A stretch of 64,000 nucleotides of DNA from Aquimarina sp. U1-2 (GTDB lineage: Bacteria; Bacteroidota; Bacteroidia; Flavobacteriales; Flavobacteriaceae). The translations under genes and the position numbers were made by a program. The notes beneath the pieces are model-generated. The model had not been told where the DNA came from. It saw nothing but the letters and a program-made list of their open reading frames with translations, and made no database searches. Numbering within the stretch: the first letter of the stretch is position 1; every line of letters starts with the position of its first letter. The DNA is taken from contig NZ_JAGKIK010000017.1 of assembly GCF_017897595.1 (NCBI RefSeq), positions 1-64,000 on the forward strand. Direction: 5' to 3'. Shown in pieces: positions 36,271 through 45,570 of the stretch.

Positions 36271-37444
36271 GTTTTCTTTTATGTCCATTTTTTCTAACGT
36301 ATAACAAAAGTAAATTTTTGGATCGATCTAAAAATTTAAAAATAGTTGGAGCCATATCGTATATAACAAACCTGAACTGGGTATTTCTTAGTATAAAAGT
36401 TACTTGCCGTAGAAAGAAAGGTCGTTTTCTTAGGGTTTTTACAAAACCTTTCAAATTAAGATATTTTTCATGCTTATACTGTGTTTTTTGTATTTCGTAA
36501 CCTAGGGTTTGTTGTATCAATAAGTGCGGAAAATTAATCCCCATTAGACAAGACGCATCTACAGATGCCCAAAAACGAGGATTTAGCTCTATGATTTTGT
36601 AGGTATTGTCATTTTCGTCATATCGAAGATCCAAATGTGCAATACCATCCCAGCACAAAGAACGTATAAGATTTTCAACAACTTCAAGCAATTTCGGATT
36701 GTTGAGAAATTGTAAGCCTATTTGAGGAGCATAAGGGCTTTCTCCTTGCATATATCCTTTTTGGATGGTGTATGCTATAATTTTTCCGTCTTTTGCCAAA
36801 ATACTACAATCAATATCATATCCTTCGATAAATTCTTGAACAATAATCGAGTAGTGTACAGTTTTACTCACATACTTTTGTAGCTCTTTCATATGAGTAA
36901 AAACGTGAATTCCTAAGCCTCCACCAAAACCCTCTAAAGGTTTCACAATAACAGGAAATCTAATTTCATTTAAAAAAGTAGTACTTAAATCATCACCCGG
37001 TTTATATGTAAAACTTTTAGGTATTGGGAGCTTATTTGTTGTGCAGTACCTCGCAAGTTTCCATTTGTTAATTGTGGTAGTAAATGTATTTAGGTCTGGT
37101 AAAGGGACCAGGCGACTTTTTTGATCCAGAGACTGTTTATTTTCTATTATTCTTCGAATACCTTTTTCGAATATAGGCATGATAACCTCTATGTTATTGT
37201 TTTTTACTTCGGCATTAATGGTTTGTATCCAAAGCCTATCATTTTGGGTAGCAGGATGGTAAATAAATTTAGATATATGTTTTGAAAACCGAACCGGATT
37301 CCATTTCAAAGAAGACATTACGAATATCGAGATACCAGGTATTTGACTAAGACAATTGACTACATAAATCAACAAATGACTTTCGCCATCGGGTATTAAA
37401 ACAGCAATTTTCGTCGATTCTAAAGTTGATTTTTTTTGGTTCAT
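36248..37444 (-). CDS. ATP-grasp domain protein (carboxylate-amine ligase type)
   Basis: The 398-residue protein has an N-terminal Rossmann-like preATP-grasp domain (about 10-115, IAVLIPDGESHLLIYVVNCLSQI). An ATP-grasp core follows: FPVIVKPLEGFGGGLGIHVF (about residues 155-174, the phosphate-binding loop), IVQEFIEGYDIDCSILAK, GIAHLDLRYDENDNTYKIIELNPRFWAS (about 265-292, the metal-binding E and N). These proteins join a carboxylate, activated as acyl phosphate, to an amine. The nearest type is the carbamoyl-phosphate synthase-like group found with surface polysaccharide or peptide loci. Its last codons overlap those of the CapK-like gene on the other strand. The product cannot be told. Confidence 0.87.
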   Translation of the reverse strand: MNQKKSTLESTKIAVLIPDGESHLLIYVVNCLSQIPGISIFVMSSLKWNPVRFSKHISKFIYHPATQNDRLWIQTINAEVKNNNIEVIMPIFEKGIRRIIENKQSLDQKSRLVPLPDLNTFTTTINKWKLARYCTTNKLPIPKSFTYKPGDDLSTTFLNEIRFPVIVKPLEGFGGGLGIHVFTHMKELQKYVSKTVHYSIIVQEFIEGYDIDCSILAKDGKIIAYTIQKGYMQGESPYAPQIGLQFLNNPKLLEVVENLIRSLCWDGIAHLDLRYDENDNTYKIIELNPRFWASVDASCLMGINFPHLLIQQTLGYEIQKTQYKHEKYLNLKGFVKTLRKRPFFLRQVTFILRNTQFRFVIYDMAPTIFKFLDRSKNLLLLYVRKNGHKRKPMPICRD

Positions 37445-37553
37445 GAGGCTCTCTTTACATTACAAAACCTAAAATAAGTATACCAAAACTGTAAGATAGA
37501 TTGAATTTCATTACTTTCTGGTGTAGCTTGTTTTTTGATCATTCTCTAATATT

Positions 37554-37952
37554 TTAGGAAACAACCACATACATGCCAAATACGGTAACAATAAAATAGC
37601 AAGTAATCGTTAAAGCTCCTTGATAGTCTTTGGCTACTCGTTGTCCAAAAAGAAGCATTAGAAGCGTTATGCAAGCTAGAAACATAGCAAAAAAGGCAAA
37701 ATATGTATTGTTGTATACAAGCAAATAATAGATACCTATAATAGAATATATTGCAGTTATGATCTCAACCACTAAAATCGTTGCGAGCAATAACGGAACC
37801 ATATTGGCCATAAACGTCTTGGCAAAATGACCTTTCAGCCATTCTAGATTTCCTCTCCAATCTACCAATTTGTCAATTCCGGATTGTAAAAAGGTGATCA
37901 ATAGAAAGAGCAAAATAATAATAGCAACACTATGCGTCATAAAATTGTCCAT
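37554..37952 (-). CDS. DoxX-like four-helix membrane protein
   Basis: From the ATG at 37952 (MDNFMTHSVAIIILLFLLITF) the protein has 132 residues. A longer in-frame start at 37994 would add a charged, less likely leader. Four membrane helices are visible (about 7-25, 47-68, 72-90, 105-130), with FLQSGIDKLVDWRGNLEWLKGHF after the first. This segment is typical of DoxX/DUF4870-like proteins, which sit in the membrane and have been linked to redox or sulfur-compound oxidation in some bacteria. The real role is unknown. It is on the same strand as the ATP-grasp gene, 109 bp upstream of it, and could share a transcript. Confidence 0.75.
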   Translation of the reverse strand: MDNFMTHSVAIIILLFLLITFLQSGIDKLVDWRGNLEWLKGHFAKTFMANMVPLLLATILVVEIITAIYSIIGIYYLLVYNNTYFAFFAMFLACITLLMLLFGQRVAKDYQGALTITCYFIVTVFGMYVVVS

Positions 37953-38261
37953 GTCGTAATGATTTGATTTCAAATATAGGGTATATACAATCAAAAACCT
38001 GTAATACTAGTATCATCTCATTGAAATGAAAAATAGTAGTTAGTATATAGTACAGAGCATGGAGTATAATATACGAAGTAGCGCGTAATCATTCGAGTAT
38101 TCCCTCCTTGAGGAGGGCAAGGGAGGTGTTTTTTAATTCAGAATTCTGCATTTCGAATGATGAATCCCTCATCACTCAAACCTCATTCCTCACTCACTCA
38201 CCCACTCATATACTCATCATCTATGATAGATTTGCTATAAAATGGCAGTCAAACCAGATAC
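37953..38261. other. Gene-free gap with low-complexity and dispersed-repeat sequence
   Basis: CCCTCCTTGAGGAGGG (about 38102-38117), followed by CAAGGGAGG, folds into a GC-rich hairpin of a type scattered in flavobacterial genomes. Next comes a pyrimidine-rich run of short TCACTCACTCACCCACTCA-like repeats (about 38174-38222). No gene is convincing here. Confidence 0.5.
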
Positions 38262-39419
38262 TTAGGATCCATTTTTTTTATGAAGTAAGCGTGTAAGTTT
38301 TATGGATAAATCGGTTAGAATGATCTTCGCATTACCATTCCGCTCTATATGATATGCAGCATCTTGTAGCTCGGTACAAATATTGTTTATATTGCCTCCG
38401 TGAACAAAAGGCGCAAATTTTTCTAATATAAAGTCCTGAGTATTGGGCTCAAAAAAAACCAGGGACTCAGCACTATAGTTTACGAGCAAAGCTTGTCTAA
38501 AAAATTCGACACAATACTGTAAAAACCTCTTTTGTGTTTCTCTTCCTGTAGTGGCAATAGATTCGCTCCAGGTAATCAGGTCATTGATTGCCGCCTTATT
38601 TCCTTTGGCTTTAAAAGCTGTTCGTACCCACTGTATAAACCATGCTTCGAATTGATGATCGCCTCCATCTTGGTGTAGTAAATGTAAAGCTTTATTGTAA
38701 TTTCCGTTTGCCTGGTGCGCTATCCTGGCGGCCTCTTTTTCGGATATATGTTCACTCTTTTGCAGTGCTTCTTTAATTACTTGCTCTCCTAGTGGAGGAA
38801 AATGCAAAACCTGGCACCTAGACCTTATGGTTTGCAAAAGCTGTTCTTCATCCTCGGTAATTAAGATAAATATAGTTTTTTCTGGAGGCTCTTCAATCAA
38901 TTTTAAAAGCTTGTTAGATGCTGCGATATTCATTTTATCGGCCATCCAAATTAACATTACTTTATAGCCGCCTTCGTAACTTTTAAGAGACAGCTTTTTA
39001 ACAATTTCCTGAGCTTCATCAACGCCTATTTGTCCTTGCTTTTTTTCAATACCAATAGCAACATACCAGTCAAAAACACTTCCATACGGATTTTCTTGAA
39101 CAAAAGTTCGCCATGCTTCTGCAAATTGATCTGATGTAGCATGTTTTTTTACGTTGGCATTAGTCGAGACAGGATAGACAAAATGGAGATCGGGATGCGC
39201 CAAACGATTAAATTTTGTATTGCAAGCGGTGTTCCCTTCAGCATTTTCACCATGCCGATTTTGGCATAGAATGTATTGAGCATACGCTATAGCAGCGGGT
39301 AGGGTACCACTGCCACTGGGACCAACAAAAAGTTGTGCGTGCGGAATCCTTTGGCGATCTGCACTGGTGGTTAGATAACTTTTGATATGGGTAAGGCCTA
39401 AAATTTCGGAAAAAAGCAT
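38262..39419 (-). CDS. holB: DNA polymerase III subunit delta-prime
   Basis: Starting at the ATG at 39419 (MLFSEILGLTHIK), the protein has 385 residues. It is the clamp-loader subunit that, with DnaX and HolA, opens and loads the sliding clamp. The AAA+ fold is visible: FVGPSGSGTLPAAIAYAQYILC (P-loop region, about 30-51), the Walker B-like VMLIWMADKMNIAASNKLLKLIEEPPEKTIFILIT (about 155-190), and the sensor IRSRCQVLHFPPL. The P-loop has Thr where the nucleotide-binding Lys should be, consistent with delta-prime being an inactive ATPase. The four-cysteine zinc module of other delta-primes is degenerate (only two Cys in CQNRHGENAEGNTAC). Confidence 0.9.
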   Translation of the reverse strand: MLFSEILGLTHIKSYLTTSADRQRIPHAQLFVGPSGSGTLPAAIAYAQYILCQNRHGENAEGNTACNTKFNRLAHPDLHFVYPVSTNANVKKHATSDQFAEAWRTFVQENPYGSVFDWYVAIGIEKKQGQIGVDEAQEIVKKLSLKSYEGGYKVMLIWMADKMNIAASNKLLKLIEEPPEKTIFILITEDEEQLLQTIRSRCQVLHFPPLGEQVIKEALQKSEHISEKEAARIAHQANGNYNKALHLLHQDGGDHQFEAWFIQWVRTAFKAKGNKAAINDLITWSESIATTGRETQKRFLQYCVEFFRQALLVNYSAESLVFFEPNTQDFILEKFAPFVHGGNINNICTELQDAAYHIERNGNAKIILTDLSIKLTRLLHKKNGS

Positions 39420-39843
39420 GAACAAATATAAGGTAATTCTAGCAGCTAAATTTAAGTATCAAAGGTTTGCTTAACAGTTGGCATTTTTAAAATATTCCGA
39501 AACTAAAAGTTAACAAAATCAAAAATAGGCACTAAAATTTTAAGAGATGTTTACCTCGATAAAATACACACGTTGTACTTCAGAAATTCTAAAAAAACTA
39601 ATATTGAGGCTGTTATTAAGGCATATATTCGAAAAATTGGAATAAGATCGATGTATGACTTCATATACTAAAAATATGTTAAGGTTAATTTTTTTAACAT
39701 ACCCATTTCAAATATCTGTTTAGTTTTAAATCACAATTACTACCTACCCCAACCAAAAATAACATTAAGTTTATCAGTAAGACCATACGATTAGGATCTG
39801 TACCAACAAGATCTTATGGGTAAACCTTTTAAAACCGAAATCA
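39420..39843. other. Gene-free gap before the Rhs locus
   Basis: The 424 bp are AT-rich. TATGTTAA (39675-39682) and TTAACATA (39694-39701) form an 8-bp inverted repeat, possibly an operator or attenuator for the Rhs gene. No convincing coding sequence or RNA gene was seen. Confidence 0.4.
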
Positions 39844-42800
39844 ATGAAACCACTTTTTTACCTTGGGATAGCTTTAGGGCTTTCTAACCTTCTTAAAGCA
39901 CAATCCACCTATCAGAATTTTACGCAAACCATTGCTCCCAGAGAAGCATTAACTCAAGAAGAGGTCGATACTTTACTTACCAGCACACCAGAAATTAAAA
40001 ATCAAAAATTATACAACACGGTATCCTATTACGATGGCTTAGGAAGAAAAAAGCAAACCGTTCAGGTAGGGGCGACATCTAATGGTAAAGATTTGGTACA
40101 GCATTATGAGTATGATCAGCTAGGCAGGCAAGAGCAGTCGTACCTGCCGTTTCCTAATGAGTATAGTAATAGTGGGGATTATCGAATTAACGCGGGTAAT
40201 ACCACAGTTAGTTACTATAGGAGACTTTTCAACGATACCCGGTCGTTTACACAAAATAGGTATGAACTATCGCCGCTCAATCGCATCTTAGAAACTGCAG
40301 CCCCTGGTGTACCTTGGCGATTGAATACACGACCCGATCATCGTAGAGATCGTACCGTCGAATATACCTATGACACTAATGTAGCAGAAGAAGTACGAAA
40401 ATACGAATTAAACCTTAATGACAGTATTGTTATATCGTATTATGAACCAGGAACATTGCAAAAACAAAACGTACAAAACGAAAACTGGGTGCAGTATACC
40501 AATACCCGAATATTGAAAACTAACACTACCGATACGTATACCGATAAAATGGGTCGTATAGTAAGCACTGTATCCTATAATCTAAAAGGAATTTCTCTAA
40601 AAACGTATACGACTGCCTATGTATATGATGATTACGGAAATTTACGTGTTATGATCCCACCAGAAGCTGCTAAAGGTGACAAATTTACCCAGGGATTGTT
40701 AAATACAGTATGCTATCAATATAAATATGATCAATACAACCGCCAAATCGCCCAGAAAAATCCAGGAAAAGCCTGGGAATATGTGATCTATGACAATCTG
40801 GATCAACCAATCTTGGTACAAGATGGAAATTTGCGGGCTGCTCATCAATGGTTGTTTACTAAATATGATGCCTATGGGAGGGTGGTATACACAGGAACCT
40901 ACCACAGCACCAAATCCAGAGAAGAATTACAAGCCGAAGTAGATCTTTTTTATGTGGAGAAAGGAGATGTTGCGGTTTACGAAGAACGTACCACGACTCC
41001 TGTTACCATTAATACCACAACTTTTAATTATACCAATATTGCATTTCCTGAAAATGATATCTCAGAAATCCTGTCTATAAACTATTACGACGATTACACC
41101 TTTAACGATCCCGATATACCAGCAATACAGGATACAATTGTAGGACAGGCAGTCACCCGCCGTACTTTAGGACTTGCAACTGCAGGTTGGATTAAAACCC
41201 TTGGGCAGGATACCTGGTCAAAAACCTATACCTTTTATGATGAAGAGGCAAGACCCATTCGCACCTATGAAAAAAATTATTTAGGCGGAACTACGTATGT
41301 AGATAACCAGCTGGATTTTACCGGAAAAGCGATAACAACAACCACACACCATCAACGCAGTGCTGTAGACCCTGTTGTAATGATAACAGATCGTTTTGAC
41401 TATGATCACCGTGATCGCCTAACAGCACAATATCAAACCGCTGGTGAACGTCCTGAAGAATGTATTGCCGCCATGGAATATAATGAGTTGGGTCAGCTTG
41501 TTAAAAAGCACATTGGCGGTAATCCTTTTGCGGTAGGAGATCAAAACAAGCCGTTACAAACCCTGGACTATGAATATAATATTCGCGGGTGGCTTAGAAA
41601 GGTGAATAATACAGACGCACTGGGAAGTAGTGATCTCATGGCATATACGTTAAATTATCACCGTTATAAAGGAGCCCGACCGTTTAATAGTGATAGAAAG
41701 TACAATGGAATCATAAGTCAGATCTTGTTTAAAACACAAATAGATACGCTTAAAAAAGCATACAATCTGAGATACGATGACCGTGATCAATTAGAAGAAG
41801 CTTATTTTCATGACGTAAGTACTCATACAGACCTTAATCCATTTAAGCTTATTTTAAAATACGGCAGTTCCATTGACCATATTATCAGATTAGAAAGATT
41901 CAATCGTACCGGTAATCAAATTGATAATGTATCGGTAGGTTATAGTGGTTATCAGTATGAACCTAACGTATCTCCTTATTTTTCAGGTTATCAACCACTA
42001 CAGATTACTGATACTGCCGATAAAAATACAGGTTTTATCGATTACGATGATGGTATACGTGGTTCTGAGTACATTTATGATCCCAGCGGCAATATGATAC
42101 AAGACCTGAACAAAGGCATAAATCTTACCTATAATCACCTGGACCGTATTGAAACCGTTACTTTTGATAATGGTAGCACCCTAAACTTTACATATGATGC
42201 CACGGGGCAAAAGTTACGTAAAACGTATACCGATGGTGCATTTACGTCGCAGACCGATTGCCTAAATGGATTTCAGTACCAGGATGGGCAATTGCAGTTT
42301 TTTCATACGCCCGAAGGATATTTTGAGGCAGCACCCTCGACTTCTGTTCAAGCAGAAACATTAACATCTGGTCATAATGGTGGGCCTTCGGTAGCAAACC
42401 CTTCCCCCTCTGGGGGTCAGGTGGCCGGAATGTATGTTTACCAGTTTAAAGATCACCTGGGCAATGTACGTATATCGTATGCCGATCGCGATGGTGATGG
42501 GGTGGTCGATATTACGCGAGATGGTGTAGATATCGATGGTGATGGCGATTATAATAACGAGATCTTGCAGGCACAGGATTACGATGCCCTGGGGTATGAG
42601 TTGGACTATGGTCCCGATCATCCAAACTCATTAATCAACGGGATTGCCGAGCACCAGTACAAACTACAAGGCAAAGAATACCAACCCGAAGGTGACCTGG
42701 CACTCTACGATTTTGGCTCACGAATGTATGATCCTACGCTAGGCCGCTGGTGGAGCCAGGATCCCCAAAACCAGTTTGCCAGCCCATATACTGCTATGGG

Positions 42801-43794
42801 CAATAGCTGGCCTAATGCGGTGGATCCCGATGGGGAGTTTGTGTTTACAGCGCTTATCGCAGGTGCATGGTTAGGTATGATGCAAGGGATGATGAACAAT
42901 CAAATGAACGGTAAATCCTTTGGCGATTTTGAAGGGATAGCCAAAGGTGTAGCTATAGGTGCTGCATCAGGTTTGGCAGGTGGAGCCGTTGGTAATGCAG
43001 TAGCAAGTGGTATATCTCCGTTAAGTGGTTTTTCTGGAGGTGCCTTAACGGGAGCTGCCGGTGGATTTACAGGCGGATTTGTAGCGGGTGCCGGTAATGC
43101 TTGGATGAATGGATCTAATTTTGGAGAAGGTTACGTATCTGGTTTAACCGGAGGAGCAATAGGTGGCCTTACCGCTGGTATTTTTGGTGGTATTTTCGGA
43201 GGTATGGATGCTATCAGCAACAATAAAGATTTTTGGACGGGCGAATGGAATGTAATTACAGGACATGGTATTGATGGAACAAATTCGTTTACAGACAATA
43301 CAGAAGAAATTCTTAAAAAATGGGATGTTGAAAGGAGCATGAATTTACCTTACTCCCGTCAGGGTGGTTCTTATGACTGCGGTATTGCATGTAAAAAATC
43401 TATAGACAGTTATTTTGGAAATATAAATCAAAAAGCGATCAATGCTAAATATTTAGGGATAGCCAATCAAAATCAAGGATTATCAGATAGGTACATGCTT
43501 CAAATGTTTAGAGAAGGCGGGTATAGTGGAAATTTGTTTCAGGGCAATTTTAATAAACAAGAGGTTTTAAAATGGATGGTAGGAGAAATGCAGTTAAATC
43601 GAGCAGTACAATTAAGTACCCAGGTAATGAATCCTGGATACCAAAATAGTTATCACGCCACTTTAGTCAAAAAAGTGAAGTATTTATCAGATTTATCAAA
43701 ATTTAAAATAACAGTTATGAACCCTAGTTCTGGAACTCGAGTAAATGTTAGAAATTTTAAAACCTATCATTCAATGTTTAGCATATGGAAATAA
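39844..43794 (+). CDS. Rhs-repeat protein with C-terminal papain/C39-like cysteine protease domain
   Basis: The 1316-residue protein has a signal peptide (about 1-20, ending LLKAQ) and then a DUF6443-like start (LYNTVSYYDGLGRKKQTVQVG). Rhs/YD repeats follow, and the Rhs core end is RMYDPTLGRWWSQDPQNQFASPY...NSWPNAVDPDGE (about 963-995). After the core, a Gly/Ala-rich hydrophobic stretch (about 998-1130) leads to the terminal domain (about 1160-1316). Its Q1173, C1179 (QGGSYDCGIAC), H1271 (SYHATLV) and N1293 followed by Pro (VMNPSSG) fit the order and spacing of a papain-fold or peptidase C39 active site. Rhs proteins of this layout carry variable toxic ends. The downstream genes overlap or abut, as immunity genes do. 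Toxicity is inference. Confidence 0.87.
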   Translation: MKPLFYLGIALGLSNLLKAQSTYQNFTQTIAPREALTQEEVDTLLTSTPEIKNQKLYNTVSYYDGLGRKKQTVQVGATSNGKDLVQHYEYDQLGRQEQSYLPFPNEYSNSGDYRINAGNTTVSYYRRLFNDTRSFTQNRYELSPLNRILETAAPGVPWRLNTRPDHRRDRTVEYTYDTNVAEEVRKYELNLNDSIVISYYEPGTLQKQNVQNENWVQYTNTRILKTNTTDTYTDKMGRIVSTVSYNLKGISLKTYTTAYVYDDYGNLRVMIPPEAAKGDKFTQGLLNTVCYQYKYDQYNRQIAQKNPGKAWEYVIYDNLDQPILVQDGNLRAAHQWLFTKYDAYGRVVYTGTYHSTKSREELQAEVDLFYVEKGDVAVYEERTTTPVTINTTTFNYTNIAFPENDISEILSINYYDDYTFNDPDIPAIQDTIVGQAVTRRTLGLATAGWIKTLGQDTWSKTYTFYDEEARPIRTYEKNYLGGTTYVDNQLDFTGKAITTTTHHQRSAVDPVVMITDRFDYDHRDRLTAQYQTAGERPEECIAAMEYNELGQLVKKHIGGNPFAVGDQNKPLQTLDYEYNIRGWLRKVNNTDALGSSDLMAYTLNYHRYKGARPFNSDRKYNGIISQILFKTQIDTLKKAYNLRYDDRDQLEEAYFHDVSTHTDLNPFKLILKYGSSIDHIIRLERFNRTGNQIDNVSVGYSGYQYEPNVSPYFSGYQPLQITDTADKNTGFIDYDDGIRGSEYIYDPSGNMIQDLNKGINLTYNHLDRIETVTFDNGSTLNFTYDATGQKLRKTYTDGAFTSQTDCLNGFQYQDGQLQFFHTPEGYFEAAPSTSVQAETLTSGHNGGPSVANPSPSGGQVAGMYVYQFKDHLGNVRISYADRDGDGVVDITRDGVDIDGDGDYNNEILQAQDYDALGYELDYGPDHPNSLINGIAEHQYKLQGKEYQPEGDLALYDFGSRMYDPTLGRWWSQDPQNQFASPYTAMGNSWPNAVDPDGEFVFTALIAGAWLGMMQGMMNNQMNGKSFGDFEGIAKGVAIGAASGLAGGAVGNAVASGISPLSGFSGGALTGAAGGFTGGFVAGAGNAWMNGSNFGEGYVSGLTGGAIGGLTAGIFGGIFGGMDAISNNKDFWTGEWNVITGHGIDGTNSFTDNTEEILKKWDVERSMNLPYSRQGGSYDCGIACKKSIDSYFGNINQKAINAKYLGIANQNQGLSDRYMLQMFREGGYSGNLFQGNFNKQEVLKWMVGEMQLNRAVQLSTQVMNPGYQNSYHATLVKKVKYLSDLSKFKITVMNPSSGTRVNVRNFKTYHSMFSIWK

Positions 43795-44480
43795 ATAAAA
43801 ACATTAAAAGAGTATTAATAGGATTTACATTAGGGTTCTGTTCATTGCAAGCTCAGGAAAAAGACTTTTCATCATTAGATTTAGATACAATGAGTCTACT
43901 AATAGGTATGTTTAACGATTATGGAGGAAGAACTTATGTGCCAAACCATCCTACATATAAATATTTGATCACAGATTTTTATAATGGTCAAACAGAAGCA
44001 TTGAATCAATTTAGCAAGCATCTGAAAAACTCTGGTTTAGATATCAATCACTTTAATATTTTTAATGAGAACGATTCAATTATAAATCCGATGACTTTCA
44101 TTTTATCTGAAAAATATCATCAACTTTTTCACAGTTACTATATATACAAGAAAGCCAATTTTCTACATACAGATGAACATGATAATGAGTACATTTTTTA
44201 TTGGGGACGGCTTAAAAGATCGAAGTTTAAAACCAGAAAACAAAAACTAATGTTTCTAAAAGGGGCTTTCATTAGAGAGGGGAGAGTTAATCAAAAAGGT
44301 CAATACCAATACAGATTGGCAAACTCAGGCACTAAAATAACAATGATTCGAAAGTTTTTGAGGCAAACTGGTTCAAAAATAATAGAGTATAAAATAGCTG
44401 AAAATAATACACCTACTGGTCAAACTATCACTTTTGAGCCATCTGATGAGCTAAAAAATTTATTAATTGGAGATTATTAG
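43785..44480 (+). CDS. Exported protein of unknown function, candidate immunity or accessory protein of the Rhs locus
   Basis: The 231-residue protein begins inside the end of the Rhs gene (10-bp overlap), so it is expressed with it. It has a signal peptide (about 1-24, GFCSLQAQ). The mature part contains DYGGRTYVPNHPTYKYL near residue 45 and then a helical, charged region without a known motif. The next gene shares the pattern DY-x7-NHPTY at an identical spacing, which suggests the two are distant paralogues. Position and overlap are those of an immunity gene for the cysteine protease-like end of the Rhs protein. No database family comes to mind. Confidence 0.7.
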   Translation: MEINKNIKRVLIGFTLGFCSLQAQEKDFSSLDLDTMSLLIGMFNDYGGRTYVPNHPTYKYLITDFYNGQTEALNQFSKHLKNSGLDINHFNIFNENDSIINPMTFILSEKYHQLFHSYYIYKKANFLHTDEHDNEYIFYWGRLKRSKFKTRKQKLMFLKGAFIREGRVNQKGQYQYRLANSGTKITMIRKFLRQTGSKIIEYKIAENNTPTGQTITFEPSDELKNLLIGDY

Positions 44481-44520
44481 AAAACCACTTTTCAAATTCT
44501 CTCTTCGCAGGACATTAAAA

Positions 44521-45261
44521 ATGAAAAATACAACACTGATGAAAGAAGTTAAGATGTATAAAACAAGGACTTATTTAATAAAACATCTAGTTATATTTTT
44601 AACCTTCGTTTTGTGTGTTGGAATATCATACTCGCAAAAGCATGATAGTTTTATGTCTAACTTCTCAACAAATCAAATATATAACACAAGTAATATGGTC
44701 GATTATTTACGGCATTATGACTATACCGAAGTGTTTAAATCTTCTAATCATCCCACATATGGTTTTTATGGAGAGCATAAAAAAAGATTAAAAGTAAGAA
44801 TAGTATCTGTTACAAAAGATTTGAAAAACCCAAATGAATACTTTGTGTATGGAAAAACTAAAAGAAATGAGATAATAAGACCTTTTATAGGTAAGATTAT
44901 AATACAAAAGAATTATAAAACTGAGGATATTAAAAATTCATCACCAATACAATCAACTCTACAAGGAATTATTATGGCAACATATATATTCTATGAGAGT
45001 GCTGAAAATAGCACTGTATTTTTCGAAGGAATGGTATACTCAAAATGGTATGTGAACACTAAAGATGAAGTAAAATATGATGTAAGAAATATGCTTTTTG
45101 CAGATCAGTTTTCGAATAATGCTTTTATAGGTAGGATGATAACCGAAGATAATTCTATAGTATGCAATTGGGCAGATTATTTTCCTCCTGAAGCAGGAGA
45201 TTTAGTTACAAAAAACACAACTCAATTTATTCCAAACGTTAAATACGTAGAAGAAGGATAA
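44521..45261 (+). CDS. Exported protein of unknown function, paralogue-like partner of the previous gene
   Basis: The best starts are ATG 44521 or ATG 44554 (MYKTRTYLIKHLVIFLTFVL), the latter placing the signal peptide (ending ISYSQ) at the N-terminus. A longer start at 44467, overlapping the previous gene, would add a charged leader. The mature protein has the motif DYTEVFKSSNHPTYGFY, matching the previous protein's DY-x7-NHPTY. The rest is beta-rich (VRIVSVTKDLKNPNEYFVYGKTKRNEIIRPFIGKI...). It could be a second immunity protein or a relic of an exchanged toxin cassette. No family recognised. Confidence 0.65.
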   Translation: MKNTTLMKEVKMYKTRTYLIKHLVIFLTFVLCVGISYSQKHDSFMSNFSTNQIYNTSNMVDYLRHYDYTEVFKSSNHPTYGFYGEHKKRLKVRIVSVTKDLKNPNEYFVYGKTKRNEIIRPFIGKIIIQKNYKTEDIKNSSPIQSTLQGIIMATYIFYESAENSTVFFEGMVYSKWYVNTKDEVKYDVRNMLFADQFSNNAFIGRMITEDNSIVCNWADYFPPEAGDLVTKNTTQFIPNVKYVEEG

Positions 45262-45570
45262 GGCAAATTGATAAATACAATGACTGGCTCTGGTGGAGTT
45301 AAATTTTTAGAGTCTGAAAATTGGTATGAAAATTAAACTTCCCGTTTCCCCGTTCCGCGAAGTCTCCTGATTTCGTGGAACTGTGCAAGTAACGAATGAT
45401 GAAACCATTATCAAAGATAAAATATGTAAAATGACAATGACACAATACAATCATAATAATCATTACGATACGTTTTTTCGCAAAGTCGGGAGACTTTACG
45501 TAGCAGTATAGCTAGCAACAATTCAATCATACGTTACTTAAAAAAACCAAGTACCAAAAACACAACATAA
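45262..45570. repeat. Gene-free gap with hairpin-forming repeats
   Basis: GTTCCGCGAA (45352-45361) and TTCGTGGAAC (45372-45381) form a 10-bp stem with one G:T pair around AGTCTCCTGAT. AAAGTC/GACTTT at 45482-45497 is a second hairpin whose inverse resembles the first, so the two may be ends of one small element. Upstream an 18-codon frame (45280-45336, MTGSGGVKFLESENWYEN) could be a remnant of a displaced cassette tail. No intact gene. Confidence 0.4.

Noticed and set aside
38174-38222. CRISPR-like or direct repeats in the TCACTCACTCA tract
   Set aside because: The units are very short, irregular and without spacers; it is low-complexity sequence.
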